Positions 44,312 to 53,133 of a stretch of 64,000 bases of DNA are shown piece by piece (position 1 is the stretch's first letter; the number at the start of each line of letters is the position of its first letter). A program made the position numbers and the translations under genes. This stretch comes from Roseicella aerolata (lineage in GTDB: Bacteria; Pseudomonadota; Alphaproteobacteria; Acetobacterales; Acetobacteraceae): positions 62,001 through 126,000 of the forward strand of contig NZ_JAJAQI010000007.1 in NCBI RefSeq assembly GCF_020523605.1, in the 5' to 3' direction. Below the pieces are notes generated by a model. The model was not told the origin of the DNA, ran no database searches, and saw only the letters and a program-made list of their open reading frames with translations.

Positions 44312-46162
44312 TCAGCGCCGGCCGAAAAGCCGTTCCAGCGCCGCCGCGTCGAGCCGGAGGAAGGTCGGCCGGCCATGGCTGCAGGTCGCGGCGCGCGGCG
44401 TGGCCTCCATCTGCCGCAGCAGCGCATCCATCTCGGGCGGCGTGAGCCGCCGCCCCGCCCGCACCGAGCCATGGCAGGCCAGCCGCGCCACCGCCGCGTC
44501 CAGCCGCCGCTCCAGCGCCAGGGCCTCGTCGCATTCGGCCAGTTCCTCCGCGAGGTCGCGCAGCAGCGGCGCCGGGTCGGCCGGGCCGAGCAGCGCCGGC
44601 AGGGCCCGCACCAGCACCGCGCCCGGGCCGAATCCCTCGATCTCCAGCCCGAGCCGGGCGAGCGGCGCGGCGAAGCCGAGCAGCCGGGCGGCATCGGCGG
44701 GGGAGAGGTCCACCACCGCCGGCAGCAGCAGCGGCTGCGCCCGCACCCCGCCCTCGACCAGCTGGGCGCGCAGCGCCTCATGCGTCAGGCGTTCATGCGC
44801 GGCATGCTGGTCCACCAGGATCAGCGCGCCATCCGGCGCCTCGGCCAGGATGTAGGTGTCGAGCAGCTGCGCAAGGGCGCGACCCAGCGGGTAGTCCGCA
44901 TCGGGTCCGCCGCCCGGCCCTGGCGGGGAAGCGGGGATTGCCTCGCCCGATCCGCCCGGCGGCGCGGGCGCCACCAGGGGTCTCGGCGGGGCGAAGCCGA
45001 GCGGCAGCGCCGCCGGCGCGGCCTGCGGCGGGGCGGTGGGGGCCAGGGCGAGCTGGGCATCGGCCAGGCCGAGGGCGGCGGCCCCCGGCGGCAGCGGTGC
45101 CGGCGCGCGCGGCCGCCAGCCGGACCAGCCGCCGGGACTCGGGCGGTACTGCGTCAGGGCGGGTGCCGGCACCGCCTCCCCCGCCCCGGCCGAGAGGGCA
45201 CGGCGCAGCGCGCTGATCAGCAGGCCGCGCACCGATGCCTCCTCGCGGAAGCGCAGCTCCGTCTTCATCGGATGGACATTCACGTCCACCGCCTCGGGCG
45301 GCAGGTCCAGGAACAGCGCCGCCACCGGGTGCCGCCCGGCGGCGATCAGGTCGCGATAGGCGACGCGGAGCGCGGTGCGCAGGATCGGGTCGCGGACGGG
45401 GCGGCGGTTCACCACCAGATGCTGCTCGGTCCCCGTGGCGCGGGTATAGGCCGGCTGGGCGGCAAGGCCCGCGAGCGAGAGCCCGCCCGCCTCGGCCCCG
45501 ACCGGCAGGGCGGCGGCGGCGAAATCCGGGCCGAGCAGGGCCTGCAGCCGCGCCTCCCGCTCCTGCGGCGGCAGGGCCAGCACCTCCCGCCCCTCGACGG
45601 TGACGCGGAACCCCACTTCCGGCCAGGCGAGCGCCAGGCGGCGCACCGCCTCCACCGCCGCATCGGCCTCGGCGCGCGGGCTCTTGAGGAATTTGCGGCG
45701 GGCCGGCACGGCATAGAAGAGGTCGCGCATCTCGACCCGCGTGCCGGGCGCGCCGGCGGCCGGCGCAACCGGCCCCTTGCGGCCGCCCTCGACGGTCAGC
45801 GCATGGGCGTCGCCCTCCCGCGGCCGGGTGGTGAGGGTCAGGCGCGCGACGGCGCCGATCGAGGGCAGCGCCTCGCCGCGGAAGCCGAGGGTCGCGATGC
45901 GGAAGAGCATCGCCTCCTCGGGCAGCTTGGAGGTGGCGTGGCGCTCGACCGCCAGTTCGAGATCCGCCGGCCCCATGCCGGCGCCGTCATCCTCCACCAC
46001 CACCCGCTCGATCCCGCCGCCCTCGAGCGTGACGGCGATGCGGGTGGCGCCGGCATCGAGGGCATTCTCGACCAGCTCCTTCACCACGGCAGCCGGCCGC
46101 TCCACCACCTCGCCGGCGGCGATGCGGTTGGCGGTGGTCTCGGAGAGGAGGCGGATGGGCAT
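44312..46162 (-). CDS. mutL: DNA mismatch repair protein MutL
   Basis: A 616-residue MutL. The GHKL ATPase motifs are intact: NRIAAGEVVERPAAVVKELV, DDGAGMG, TLGFRGEALPSIGAV; the transducer domain has VNVHPMKTELRF. A Pro/Ala-rich linker follows (about 340-420). The C-terminal domain has DQHAAHERLTHE around residue 450 and CSHGRPTFLRL near the end, the metal-binding motifs of endonuclease-type MutL, as expected in bacteria without MutH. It lies 40 bp after pgi on the same strand. Confidence 0.95.
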   Translation of the reverse strand: MPIRLLSETTANRIAAGEVVERPAAVVKELVENALDAGATRIAVTLEGGGIERVVVEDDGAGMGPADLELAVERHATSKLPEEAMLFRIATLGFRGEALPSIGAVARLTLTTRPREGDAHALTVEGGRKGPVAPAAGAPGTRVEMRDLFYAVPARRKFLKSPRAEADAAVEAVRRLALAWPEVGFRVTVEGREVLALPPQEREARLQALLGPDFAAAALPVGAEAGGLSLAGLAAQPAYTRATGTEQHLVVNRRPVRDPILRTALRVAYRDLIAAGRHPVAALFLDLPPEAVDVNVHPMKTELRFREEASVRGLLISALRRALSAGAGEAVPAPALTQYRPSPGGWSGWRPRAPAPLPPGAAALGLADAQLALAPTAPPQAAPAALPLGFAPPRPLVAPAPPGGSGEAIPASPPGPGGGPDADYPLGRALAQLLDTYILAEAPDGALILVDQHAAHERLTHEALRAQLVEGGVRAQPLLLPAVVDLSPADAARLLGFAAPLARLGLEIEGFGPGAVLVRALPALLGPADPAPLLRDLAEELAECDEALALERRLDAAVARLACHGSVRAGRRLTPPEMDALLRQMEATPRAATCSHGRPTFLRLDAAALERLFGRR

Positions 46163-46202
46163 GCTCAGGCCCCCGGACAGGACCGGGCAGGCGGCGGCAG
46201 GC

Positions 46203-47882
46203 TCAGGCGGCGCTCCATGCCCTGCATATGGCGCGCAGCAGCCCTTCGGTCGAGCCGTCATGCGTGCCCTGCTTCGGCGCCCCTGCCTCCAGCGCCCGCA
46301 GGATCGGCCCGGCGAGCTGCTTGCCGAGTTCCACCCCCCACTGGTCGAAGGCATTGATGCCCCAGAGCGCGCCGAGGCTGAACACCTTGTGCTCATACAG
46401 GGCGACGAGCTGGCCGAGGGTGAAGGGGTCCAGATGCGGCAGCAGGATCGCCGCGCTCGGCCGGTCGCCGGGGAAGACGCGGTGCGGCAGCAGGCGGGCG
46501 ATCCCGGCCGGGTCGGTGCCGGCGGCCTGCATCTCCGCCTCGACCGCCGCGGCATCCTTGCCGCGCATCAGCGCCTCGGCCTGGGCGAGGCCATTGGCCA
46601 GCAGCTTGCGATGGCTGTCGGCATGGCCGTGGTCCGGCCGGGCCACCAGGATGATGTCGCAGGGCACCGGGGTGGTGCCCTGGTGGATCAGCTGCATGAA
46701 GCTGTGCTGCGCATCCGTCCCCGGCTCGCCGAAAACCACCGGCCCGGTCGCCCGGCCGACCGGCGCCCCGTCCAGCGTCACCCGCTTGCCGAGGCTCTCC
46801 ATCTCCACCTGCTGGAGATGCGCCGGCAGCCGCGCCAGACGCTGGTCATAGGGCAGCACGGCGCGGGCGGGATAGCCGAGGCCGTTCACGTGCCACACCT
46901 CCGCCAGCGCCAGCAGCACCGGCAGGTTGCGCTCGAGCGGCATGGCGAGGAAATGCTCGTCCATGGCCCGCGCCCCGGCCAGCAGCCGGGTGAAGGCCTC
47001 CCAGCCCAGGGCGAGGGCGATGGAAAGGCCGATCGCCGACCAGAGCGAGAATCGCCCGCCCACCCAGTCGCGGAAGGGGAAGACCCGCTCCGGCGCGATG
47101 CCGAATTCCGCCGTGGCCTTGAGGTTGGTCGAGAGCGCGGCGAGGTGCCGCCCCGCCCCCTCCTCCCCCCCTTGGCCCAGCGCCTCCCGCAGCCAGCCGC
47201 GGACCAGGGCGGCATTGGTCATGGTCTCCTGGGTGGTGAAGGTCTTGGATGCCACCAGCACCAGGGTCCGCGCGGGGTCGAGCTTCGGCCGCAGCGCCTC
47301 CCAGGCATGCGCATCGACATTGCCGAGGTAATGGGCGCGGAGCGGGCAGCCCGGCGTCCAGAGCGCCCGCGTCACCATGGCCGGGCCGAGATCGGAGCCG
47401 CCGATGCCGATATTCACCACATCGGTGAAGCGCTCGCCGGTCGCGCCCCGGATCGCGCCGCCATGCACCCCGGCGCAGAATTCCCGCATGCGGGCCAGCA
47501 CCTCCGCGACCTCGGCGGCGGCATCCTCCGCCCCGGCCCGGAAGCCGGCCTCAGGCGGGGCGCGCAGCGCCAGGTGCAGCACGGCGCGGCGCTCGGTCGC
47601 GTTGATCGCCTCGCCGCGCGCCATGGCGTCGCGCCGGCCGGCGAGGTCGGCCGCCCGGGCGAGCGCCAGCAGGGCGGCCAGCGCCTCCGCGTCCAGCGCG
47701 GTCTTCGAGAGGTCGAGCAGCAGCCCGTCGGCCGACCAGGAGAAGCGGGCGAAGCGGTCGGGATCGGCGGCGAAGAGCGGGCGGATGGAGGCCGGCGCGC
47801 TGCCGTCGGCGCGCGGCGACCGCGCCAGCCGTTCCACTGCCGCCCAGGCGGCTGCGAGGTCGCGCCCCGATGCCTCTGCCAT
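46203..47882 (-). CDS. pgi: Glucose-6-phosphate isomerase
   Basis: A 559-residue PGI, normal for the bacterial/eukaryotic long form. Signatures: VNIGIGGSDLGPAMV, SKTFTTQETMTNA for phosphate binding, FPFRDWVGGRFSLWSAIG (PGI signature 1), TGPVVFGEPGTDAQHSFMQ with the catalytic Glu and His region, and GALWGINAFDQWGVELGK (signature 2). It interconverts glucose-6-P and fructose-6-P. It follows the M16 pair by 117 bp and precedes mutL by 40 bp. Confidence 0.96.
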   Translation of the reverse strand: MAEASGRDLAAAWAAVERLARSPRADGSAPASIRPLFAADPDRFARFSWSADGLLLDLSKTALDAEALAALLALARAADLAGRRDAMARGEAINATERRAVLHLALRAPPEAGFRAGAEDAAAEVAEVLARMREFCAGVHGGAIRGATGERFTDVVNIGIGGSDLGPAMVTRALWTPGCPLRAHYLGNVDAHAWEALRPKLDPARTLVLVASKTFTTQETMTNAALVRGWLREALGQGGEEGAGRHLAALSTNLKATAEFGIAPERVFPFRDWVGGRFSLWSAIGLSIALALGWEAFTRLLAGARAMDEHFLAMPLERNLPVLLALAEVWHVNGLGYPARAVLPYDQRLARLPAHLQQVEMESLGKRVTLDGAPVGRATGPVVFGEPGTDAQHSFMQLIHQGTTPVPCDIILVARPDHGHADSHRKLLANGLAQAEALMRGKDAAAVEAEMQAAGTDPAGIARLLPHRVFPGDRPSAAILLPHLDPFTLGQLVALYEHKVFSLGALWGINAFDQWGVELGKQLAGPILRALEAGAPKQGTHDGSTEGLLRAICRAWSAA

Positions 47883-47999
47883 CGCCCTGTCTCCGCCTGC
47901 CTGCGCCAGGAATAGACCGGATCGGCGGGGGGCGGAAACCGGGCGCGCGGACCGGCATCGCCCGCCGGGATCACAGGCGTGGCAGCCCGGGCGGGCCGG

Positions 48000-49259
48000 C
48001 TACAGCCCGACTGGCTGGCCCGCCACCACCACCGAGAGCGCCTCCGGCGCCAGCACCCGCGCCGCGACCCGCGCCAGCCGCTCGGTCGGGATCGCGCGGA
48101 GCCGCGCCGCCCGGCCGGCCAGCCAGTCCACCGGCCGGTCGTTCTGCCGCAGCGTCAGCAGGGAATCCGCGACCCGCCGGCTATCGGTGAATTGCAGGGG
48201 CAGGGAGCCGGTGAGGAAGGCAACGGCATCCTCGCGCTCCGCCTCGGTCGGCCCCTCGGCCGCCATGCGCCGCCACTCCTCGCGGGTGACCGAGAGGGTC
48301 TCGGCGACACGGGCATTCTCGGTCGCCACCGATCCCACCACGATCCCCCGGCGGAACATCACATCCAGCCCGGCGCCGATGCCATAGGCCAGGCCGCGCT
48401 GCTCCCGCACCGACTGCATGAGGCGGGAGGCGAAGCCGCCGCCGGCCAGGATGCGCAGCACCACCTGCGTCGCCTCCCAGTCCGGGTCCTCGGCCGAAAG
48501 CCCCTCCTGCCCGAAGACCACCGCGGATTGCGGGGAGGCGAAGGGGACCACCTGCTGGCCGAAGGCGCGGAAGGGCGGCAGCGGCGGGGCCTTGGGCGGC
48601 GCGCCGGCCGGGAGCCCGGTGAAGACCTCGCCCAGCAGGGTGCGCAGCGCCTCGGGCGTGATGGCGCCGGCGGCGGCGACCAGCAGCCCCTCCCGCCGGA
48701 TCTGCCGCTCGATCGCGGCGCGGATCGCCGCCGGCGGCAGCGCCGACAGGCTCTCCGCCGTGCCGGTCGAGGGGCGGCCGGCCGGGTGGTCGGGGAAAGC
48801 CTGGGCCCAGAAGGCGCGGCCGGCCTGGCCGCGCGGGGTCTCCAGCGCCCGCCGCGCGGTGGCGACGGCGCGTGCCCGCACCCGCTCCACCGCCTCCGGG
48901 TCGAGCCGCGGCTCCACCATGGCGAGGCGGGCGAGGCGCAGCGCCTCCGGCAGGGCATCGGCCAGGGCCCGGAAGCCGCCCTCGAAATTGTCGCGATCCG
49001 CCCCGAAGGAGAGGCTGATCGCCTCGTTGCGCAGCGCATCGGCGAATTCGGGCGCGCGCAGCGGCCCGGCGCCCTCGGTCAGCAGGGCGGCGGCCATGGC
49101 GGCCGCCCCCTCCTCCCCCTGCGGGTCGAGCGCGGCGCCGCCGCGCCAGGACCAGGAGAGGGAGACGACCGGGACGGCATGGTCCTCGACCAGCCAGGCG
49201 GTGATGCCATGCGCCTCCACGACCTGGATCGGGAGGGAGAAACCCTGGGAGCCGCTCAC
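48000..49259 (-). CDS. M16 peptidase-like protein, non-catalytic partner
   Basis: A 419-residue M16-fold protein. In place of the zinc motif HxxEH it reads AALDPQGEEGAAAMAAALL, so zinc cannot be bound in the usual way. The C-terminal domain keeps the Arg-Tyr substrate pair (MQSVREQRGLAYGIGAGLD). The start GTG 49259 overlaps the stop of the catalytic M16 gene (GTGA). In known bacterial pairs one subunit carries zinc and the other shapes the chamber; this is the latter. Probably periplasmic through its partner; its own N-terminus has no clear signal. Confidence 0.88.
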   Translation of the reverse strand: MSGSQGFSLPIQVVEAHGITAWLVEDHAVPVVSLSWSWRGGAALDPQGEEGAAAMAAALLTEGAGPLRAPEFADALRNEAISLSFGADRDNFEGGFRALADALPEALRLARLAMVEPRLDPEAVERVRARAVATARRALETPRGQAGRAFWAQAFPDHPAGRPSTGTAESLSALPPAAIRAAIERQIRREGLLVAAAGAITPEALRTLLGEVFTGLPAGAPPKAPPLPPFRAFGQQVVPFASPQSAVVFGQEGLSAEDPDWEATQVVLRILAGGGFASRLMQSVREQRGLAYGIGAGLDVMFRRGIVVGSVATENARVAETLSVTREEWRRMAAEGPTEAEREDAVAFLTGSLPLQFTDSRRVADSLLTLRQNDRPVDWLAGRAARLRAIPTERLARVAARVLAPEALSVVVAGQPVGL

Positions 49260-50683
49260 GTCCGGCGCTCCGGCGCCGGGGTGCCTTCGGGCAGCAGCCA
49301 GCCGGTGGTGGCAGGCGCCTCGGCCAGCACGGCGCGCGCCGCCTCCGTCACCTGCGGCAGGGTCACGGCGCGGAGGTGCCGCGGCCAGAACTCCACCAGC
49401 TCGAGCGGCAGGCCCGAGGCGAGCGCCGAGCCCAGCATGCGCGGCGCCGCGCCGATGCCGTCCAGCGCCAGCACCGCGCCGGCGGTGATCTGGCGGGTGG
49501 AGCGGGCCAGCTCGGCCTCGCTCGGCCCATCCTGCAGCAGCCGGGCCACCACCTCGTCCACCGCCGCCTCCAGCCTCGCCGGCTCGACGCCCGGCCGGGG
49601 GGTGGCGGAGAGGGTGAAGGCGGTCGCCCCCACCGATTCGCCGTCATAGGAGGCATTGGCGGCGACGGCGAGGCCGGTCTCGACCAGCGCCTTGTGCAGC
49701 CGGCTGCCCTGGCCACCGCCGAGCAGATGCGCCAGCACTTCCAGCGCCCAGGCCTGGTTCCGGTCGCCGAAGGTCAGGGACGGCGCCATGGCGGCGCGCA
49801 GGAAGCTCGCCTCCCGCACCGCCGCATCGTGGCGGATCACCCGCGCCTCGGCCGCCTGCGGCGCCGGGGCGGCGCGGTCCCGCGTGGCGACGGGCCGGCT
49901 CGGCACGCCGCCATAGAGCTCCTCGGCCAGGCGCCGCACCTCCGCCTCCCGCGCATCGCCGGTGACGACCAGCACGGCATTCCCGGGGGCGTAGCGGTAA
50001 TCGTAGAAGTCGCGGAGATCCTGCAGCGTGATCGCCCGGATCTCCTCCTCCCAGCCGATGATCGGCCGGCCGCGCCAGTGCTGCGGGCCCCAGAGCCCGG
50101 CCTCGAAGGCTTCCCAGAAGCGGGCGCGCGGGTTGCTGTCGGTGCGCTGGCGGCGCTCCTCCAGGATCACCTGCCGCTCGGCCTCCAGCGTGTCCGGCGG
50201 CAGCAGCGGATGCGCGAAGCGGTCCGCCTCCATCCGCATGACGAGGGGCAGGCGGGAGGCCTCGACGGTCTGGTGATAGGCGGTGACGTCGCGCGAGGTG
50301 AAGGCGTTGTCCTGCCCGCCCTCCCGCGCCACCACGAGCGAGAGCTGGCCGGGCGGGACGTTCCGGCTGCCCTTGAACATCATGTGCTCGAGGAAATGCG
50401 CGGCGCCGGAGCGGCCGGCCGGGTCCTCGCCCGAGCCTGCGGCATAGAAAAGGTAGTGGCCGACCACCGGCACCCGGCGCGTCTCGGCCAGCACCACGCG
50501 CAGGCCGTTCGGCAGGGTCCAGCTTGTGGCGCCGAAGAGCGGGCGGTCACCGGCCAGCTTGGCCTTGTCCTCCGGCGAGGGCTGGACGGCGGGGGTGGCG
50601 AGCCCCTCGGTCGGGCTCAGCGACAGGGCGACCGGCAGGGCGGCGGCTGAGGCGATGGCGGTGCGGCGGGTCACGTCGGGCAT
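49256..50683 (-). CDS. M16 family zinc peptidase, catalytic subunit
   Basis: A 475-residue pitrilysin-type peptidase. A leader is present (VTRRTAIASAAALPVALSLS, Tat-like). The inverted zinc motif HFLEH is at His96-Glu99-His100, and the downstream Glu ligand lies in TLEAERQVILEERRQR. The C-terminal half has the usual non-catalytic M16 fold (LEVLAHLLGGGQGSRLHKALV). It degrades peptides, probably in the periplasm. Coupled to the non-catalytic partner gene by a four-base overlap and followed by pgi and mutL. Confidence 0.92.
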   Translation of the reverse strand: MPDVTRRTAIASAAALPVALSLSPTEGLATPAVQPSPEDKAKLAGDRPLFGATSWTLPNGLRVVLAETRRVPVVGHYLFYAAGSGEDPAGRSGAAHFLEHMMFKGSRNVPPGQLSLVVAREGGQDNAFTSRDVTAYHQTVEASRLPLVMRMEADRFAHPLLPPDTLEAERQVILEERRQRTDSNPRARFWEAFEAGLWGPQHWRGRPIIGWEEEIRAITLQDLRDFYDYRYAPGNAVLVVTGDAREAEVRRLAEELYGGVPSRPVATRDRAAPAPQAAEARVIRHDAAVREASFLRAAMAPSLTFGDRNQAWALEVLAHLLGGGQGSRLHKALVETGLAVAANASYDGESVGATAFTLSATPRPGVEPARLEAAVDEVVARLLQDGPSEAELARSTRQITAGAVLALDGIGAAPRMLGSALASGLPLELVEFWPRHLRAVTLPQVTEAARAVLAEAPATTGWLLPEGTPAPERRT

Positions 50684-50953
50684 GCCTCAGCATGTGGGGC
50701 GGAGCGGGGGGAGCGCAAATGCGCCATGCGGCGGAAGGCCATGCCATGGCCCGAAGATCCGGGACGTGGCCGGAAGGGGCCTGGCGCTCCGGCGCCGCCG
50801 CCGGGCAGCGCCGGCCGGCTGTTGCCGCCATGGCCGGGCCGGCGCGGTCCGGCGGGCCCGGTCCGGGCTTCGGTCAGGCCGCCGCCGACGCCACCGCCGC
50901 CCCCGCCCCATGTGGGGTTCCGGGCCAGGACGCGCGCGACCGCCACCGCCGGG

Positions 50954-51541
50954 TCAGAAGATGCTCTCGAACAGCCGGGTGATCGGGTTGCCGCTCTGGC
51001 TGCGCTGGATGATCGGCGTCTCGCCTTCCGTCACCTCGCGGCCGAGCGCGGCATTCTCCCGCAGCCGCTGGGATTCCCGGCGGGCATCGAGCGGGGTGCC
51101 CGGCGGCTCCGGCGCCCGCCAGAAGATCAGCCGGTCGGCCAGGCCACGATCCGTCTGATCGAGCCTCAGGCTCTCCTCATCCACCCGGCGCCGGATGTCG
51201 GAGCCGACCGGCCGGCCGGCCTGGGAGAGGAAGGCGCTCTCGCCCGAGCTCGGCCGGGCGGGCGCGGCGGCGGCGGTGCCGAGGGCGGCGCCCGGCACCA
51301 GGGTGGATTCGGCGGCGAGGCGCGAGGAGAGTTCCTGCGGCCGGGCGGCGCCGGGGCGCGGCGTCGGCAACTCGCCGAGCGCGGGCGGCATGGACAGCGG
51401 CGCGCGGGTGGTCACCTGGAATTCGTCCGGCGCGTCACGGGTGAAGCCGAAGGTCCGCTGCGTCTCCGGACCGCAGCCCGAGAGCAGGCCGAGCGCGAGC
51501 ATGGCAAAGGCGAGGGGCAGAGGGCGGTGGCGCGTGCGCAT
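50954..51541 (-). CDS. DUF3035 outer-membrane lipoprotein (BamF-like annotation)
   Basis: A 195-residue lipoprotein. The signal ends in the lipobox LLSGC with Cys23; a flexible Ala/Pro-rich stretch follows, with FTRDAPDEFQVTTRAPLSMPP near the start of the mature part, the DUF3035 hallmark. The end has RDTPIIQR-like TPIIQRSQSGNPI. In some alphaproteobacterial annotations this family is named BamF, a lipoprotein of the outer-membrane assembly complex; I am not sure that applies here. It is upstream of the M16 pair, and the tandem repeat array lies just before its start. Confidence 0.8.
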   Translation of the reverse strand: MRTRHRPLPLAFAMLALGLLSGCGPETQRTFGFTRDAPDEFQVTTRAPLSMPPALGELPTPRPGAARPQELSSRLAAESTLVPGAALGTAAAAPARPSSGESAFLSQAGRPVGSDIRRRVDEESLRLDQTDRGLADRLIFWRAPEPPGTPLDARRESQRLRENAALGREVTEGETPIIQRSQSGNPITRLFESIF

Positions 51542-51558
51542 GGCGTGTCCTTAGACCA

Positions 51559-51958
51559 GATCGCCGAAGGCCGGAACGGCCGAAGGCGTGAATCCGGTCG
51601 ATCCATGAATGACCGGATCGCCGAAGGCCGGAACGACCGAAGGCGTGAAGCCGGTCGATCCCTGAGTGACCGGATCGCCGAAGGCCGGAACGACCGAAGG
51701 CGTGAAGCCGGTCGATCCCTGAGTGACCGGATCGCCGAAGGCCGGAACGACCGAAGGCGTGAAGCCGGTCGATCCCTGAGTGACCGGATCGCCGAAGGCC
51801 GGAACGACCGAAGGCGTGAAGCCGGTCGATCCCTGAGTGACCGGATCGCCGAAGGCCGGAACGGCCCGCGGCATGGATCCGGCGGCCCCAGGGATGACCG
51901 GACCGCCACGGGCCGAGCGGGCCAGCGGCGCGCTTCCGGTCGGTCCAGGCCGGCAGGA
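51559..51958. repeat. 57-bp tandem repeat array
   Basis: The heptamer GATCGCC begins at 51559, 51616, 51673, 51730, 51787 and 51844, an exact 57-bp period. Units from 51616 to 51843 are identical; outer units (first, and those from 51844 and 51901 on) diverge. The period is 19 codons, so several frames stay open: the minus strand would read GDPVTQGSTGFTPSVVPAF repeatedly. Each unit contains GAACGACCGAAGGCGTGA, also found in element C at 4.6 kb. It lies 17 bp upstream of the DUF3035 start codon, so it falls in the 5' leader or promoter region of that gene. Confidence 0.9.
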
Positions 51959-52185
51959 CCGCCACAGGCCGGACGGGCCCGCGGCAGGTATCCGGCGATC
52001 ATCAGAATACCAAACTGGCACGGATCGGACCGCCCTTCGGCGTCACATTTCTTGCCAGAAGGTTACCGGCCGCCGGGCCGGAAAGCCCCGGCCCGCCGCT
52101 CCCCGGCATGGGTCATCGCCCGAACCCCGCCCCCGCAGGGTCGGCCGCCGCGCCGGGGCGATCCCCGGCGCGCGGGCCGGGGCCT
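51959..52185. other. Spacer between tandem array and aldolase gene
   Basis: Contains decayed repeat-like DNA up to about 51990, then a less GC-rich stretch (51995-52070) that may hold the promoter of the DUF3035 operon, then GC-rich DNA to the aldolase stop codon. No gene supported. Confidence 0.4.
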
Positions 52186-52947
52186 TCAGCCGCCGCGGGC
52201 TTCCTTCACCGCCGCCTTGGCGGCATTGACCATCAGCCCGACCTCGTTGCTGATCGTCACCAGCTTGAAGCCCATCTGGATCATGCGGTTGGCATAGGCC
52301 GGGGTACCGTTGTGCAGGCCGGCGGCGATGCCGCGCTTGCCCGTCTCCTTCAGCAGCTTCTCGTAGATGCCGAGGACGAAGGGGTCCTCCACGTCCAGCT
52401 TCGGCGTCAGCCCGTAGGAGAAGCAGAGGTCGGAGGGGCCGACATAGATCGCGTCGATCCCGGGGACGTCGAGGATCGCCTCGATGTTCTCGATCGCGGT
52501 CTTCGTCTCGATCATCGGGATGACGAGGATGTTGTCATTGGCGGTGGTCTGGTAGCCGCCGGCCTCCCCGTACACGCCGGCGCGGATCGGGCCGTTGGAG
52601 CGCGTCCCCTGCGGCGGGTACTTGCAGTACTGCACCAGGGCGGCGGCTTCCTGCGGCGTGTTCACCATCGGGCAGATCACGCCATAGGCGCCGGCATCCA
52701 GCACCTTGCCGATGATCCCGGGCTCGTTCCACGGCACCCGCACCATCGGGGTGACGCCGGAGGGCTGGATGCCCTGGAAGCAGGCGACGCAGGAGAGGTA
52801 GTCCTGCACGCCGTGCTGCATGTCCACCGTCACGCTGTCCCAGCCGCACTGGCTGTACATCTCGGCGCTGAAGGCATTGGGGATGGCGAGCCACCCGTTC
52901 ACCACGGCCTTGCCGGCCTTCCACGCTTCCTTGACCTTGTTGGGCAT
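52186..52947 (-). CDS. HpcH/HpaI aldolase family protein
   Basis: A 253-residue class II aldolase of the HpaI/GarL group. Visible are NGWLAIPNAFSAEMYSQCGWDSVTVDMQHG with the active-site His, the metal-binding region around IPMIETKTAIENIEAIL, and IYVGPSDLCFS with the Asp ligand. Such enzymes reversibly split 4-hydroxy-2-oxo acids to pyruvate and an aldehyde. ATG 52947 follows AGGGGGAAGC. It is divergent from the Baeyer-Villiger operon and alone on its strand; the natural substrate is not clear. Confidence 0.9.
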   Translation of the reverse strand: MPNKVKEAWKAGKAVVNGWLAIPNAFSAEMYSQCGWDSVTVDMQHGVQDYLSCVACFQGIQPSGVTPMVRVPWNEPGIIGKVLDAGAYGVICPMVNTPQEAAALVQYCKYPPQGTRSNGPIRAGVYGEAGGYQTTANDNILVIPMIETKTAIENIEAILDVPGIDAIYVGPSDLCFSYGLTPKLDVEDPFVLGIYEKLLKETGKRGIAAGLHNGTPAYANRMIQMGFKLVTISNEVGLMVNAAKAAVKEARGG

Positions 52948-53133
52948 CTCGCTTCCCCCTCGGGTGTCGCTCCCTTGCGACGCTAGGCGGGGGGTGCCGG
53001 GGCGTCAACGCAGCCCGGACGGTGCCGCGTGACGGCACGGGCGTCCCGTGGTCAGCTTGCCCGGCCACCGCGGCCGGACCGGCCCCTGCCGGACCTTCCG
53101 GGACGGCCGGAACAAGAATGGAGGAAACCGAGC

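Noticed and set aside
50684-50953. A small gene in the spacer between the M16 peptidase and DUF3035 genes
   Set aside because: Several short frames cross it on both strands, all Arg/Pro/Gly-rich; none has a ribosome site or a domain.
51559-51958. CRISPR array
   Set aside because: The units are contiguous and identical with no variable spacers, and no cas genes are nearby.
51551-52021. A minus-strand protein with 19-residue repeats across the tandem array
   Set aside because: Several frames on both strands are open because the period is 57 bp. Third-position GC is lower than in real genes here, and the non-repeat ends show no domain. It is better described as a DNA repeat.
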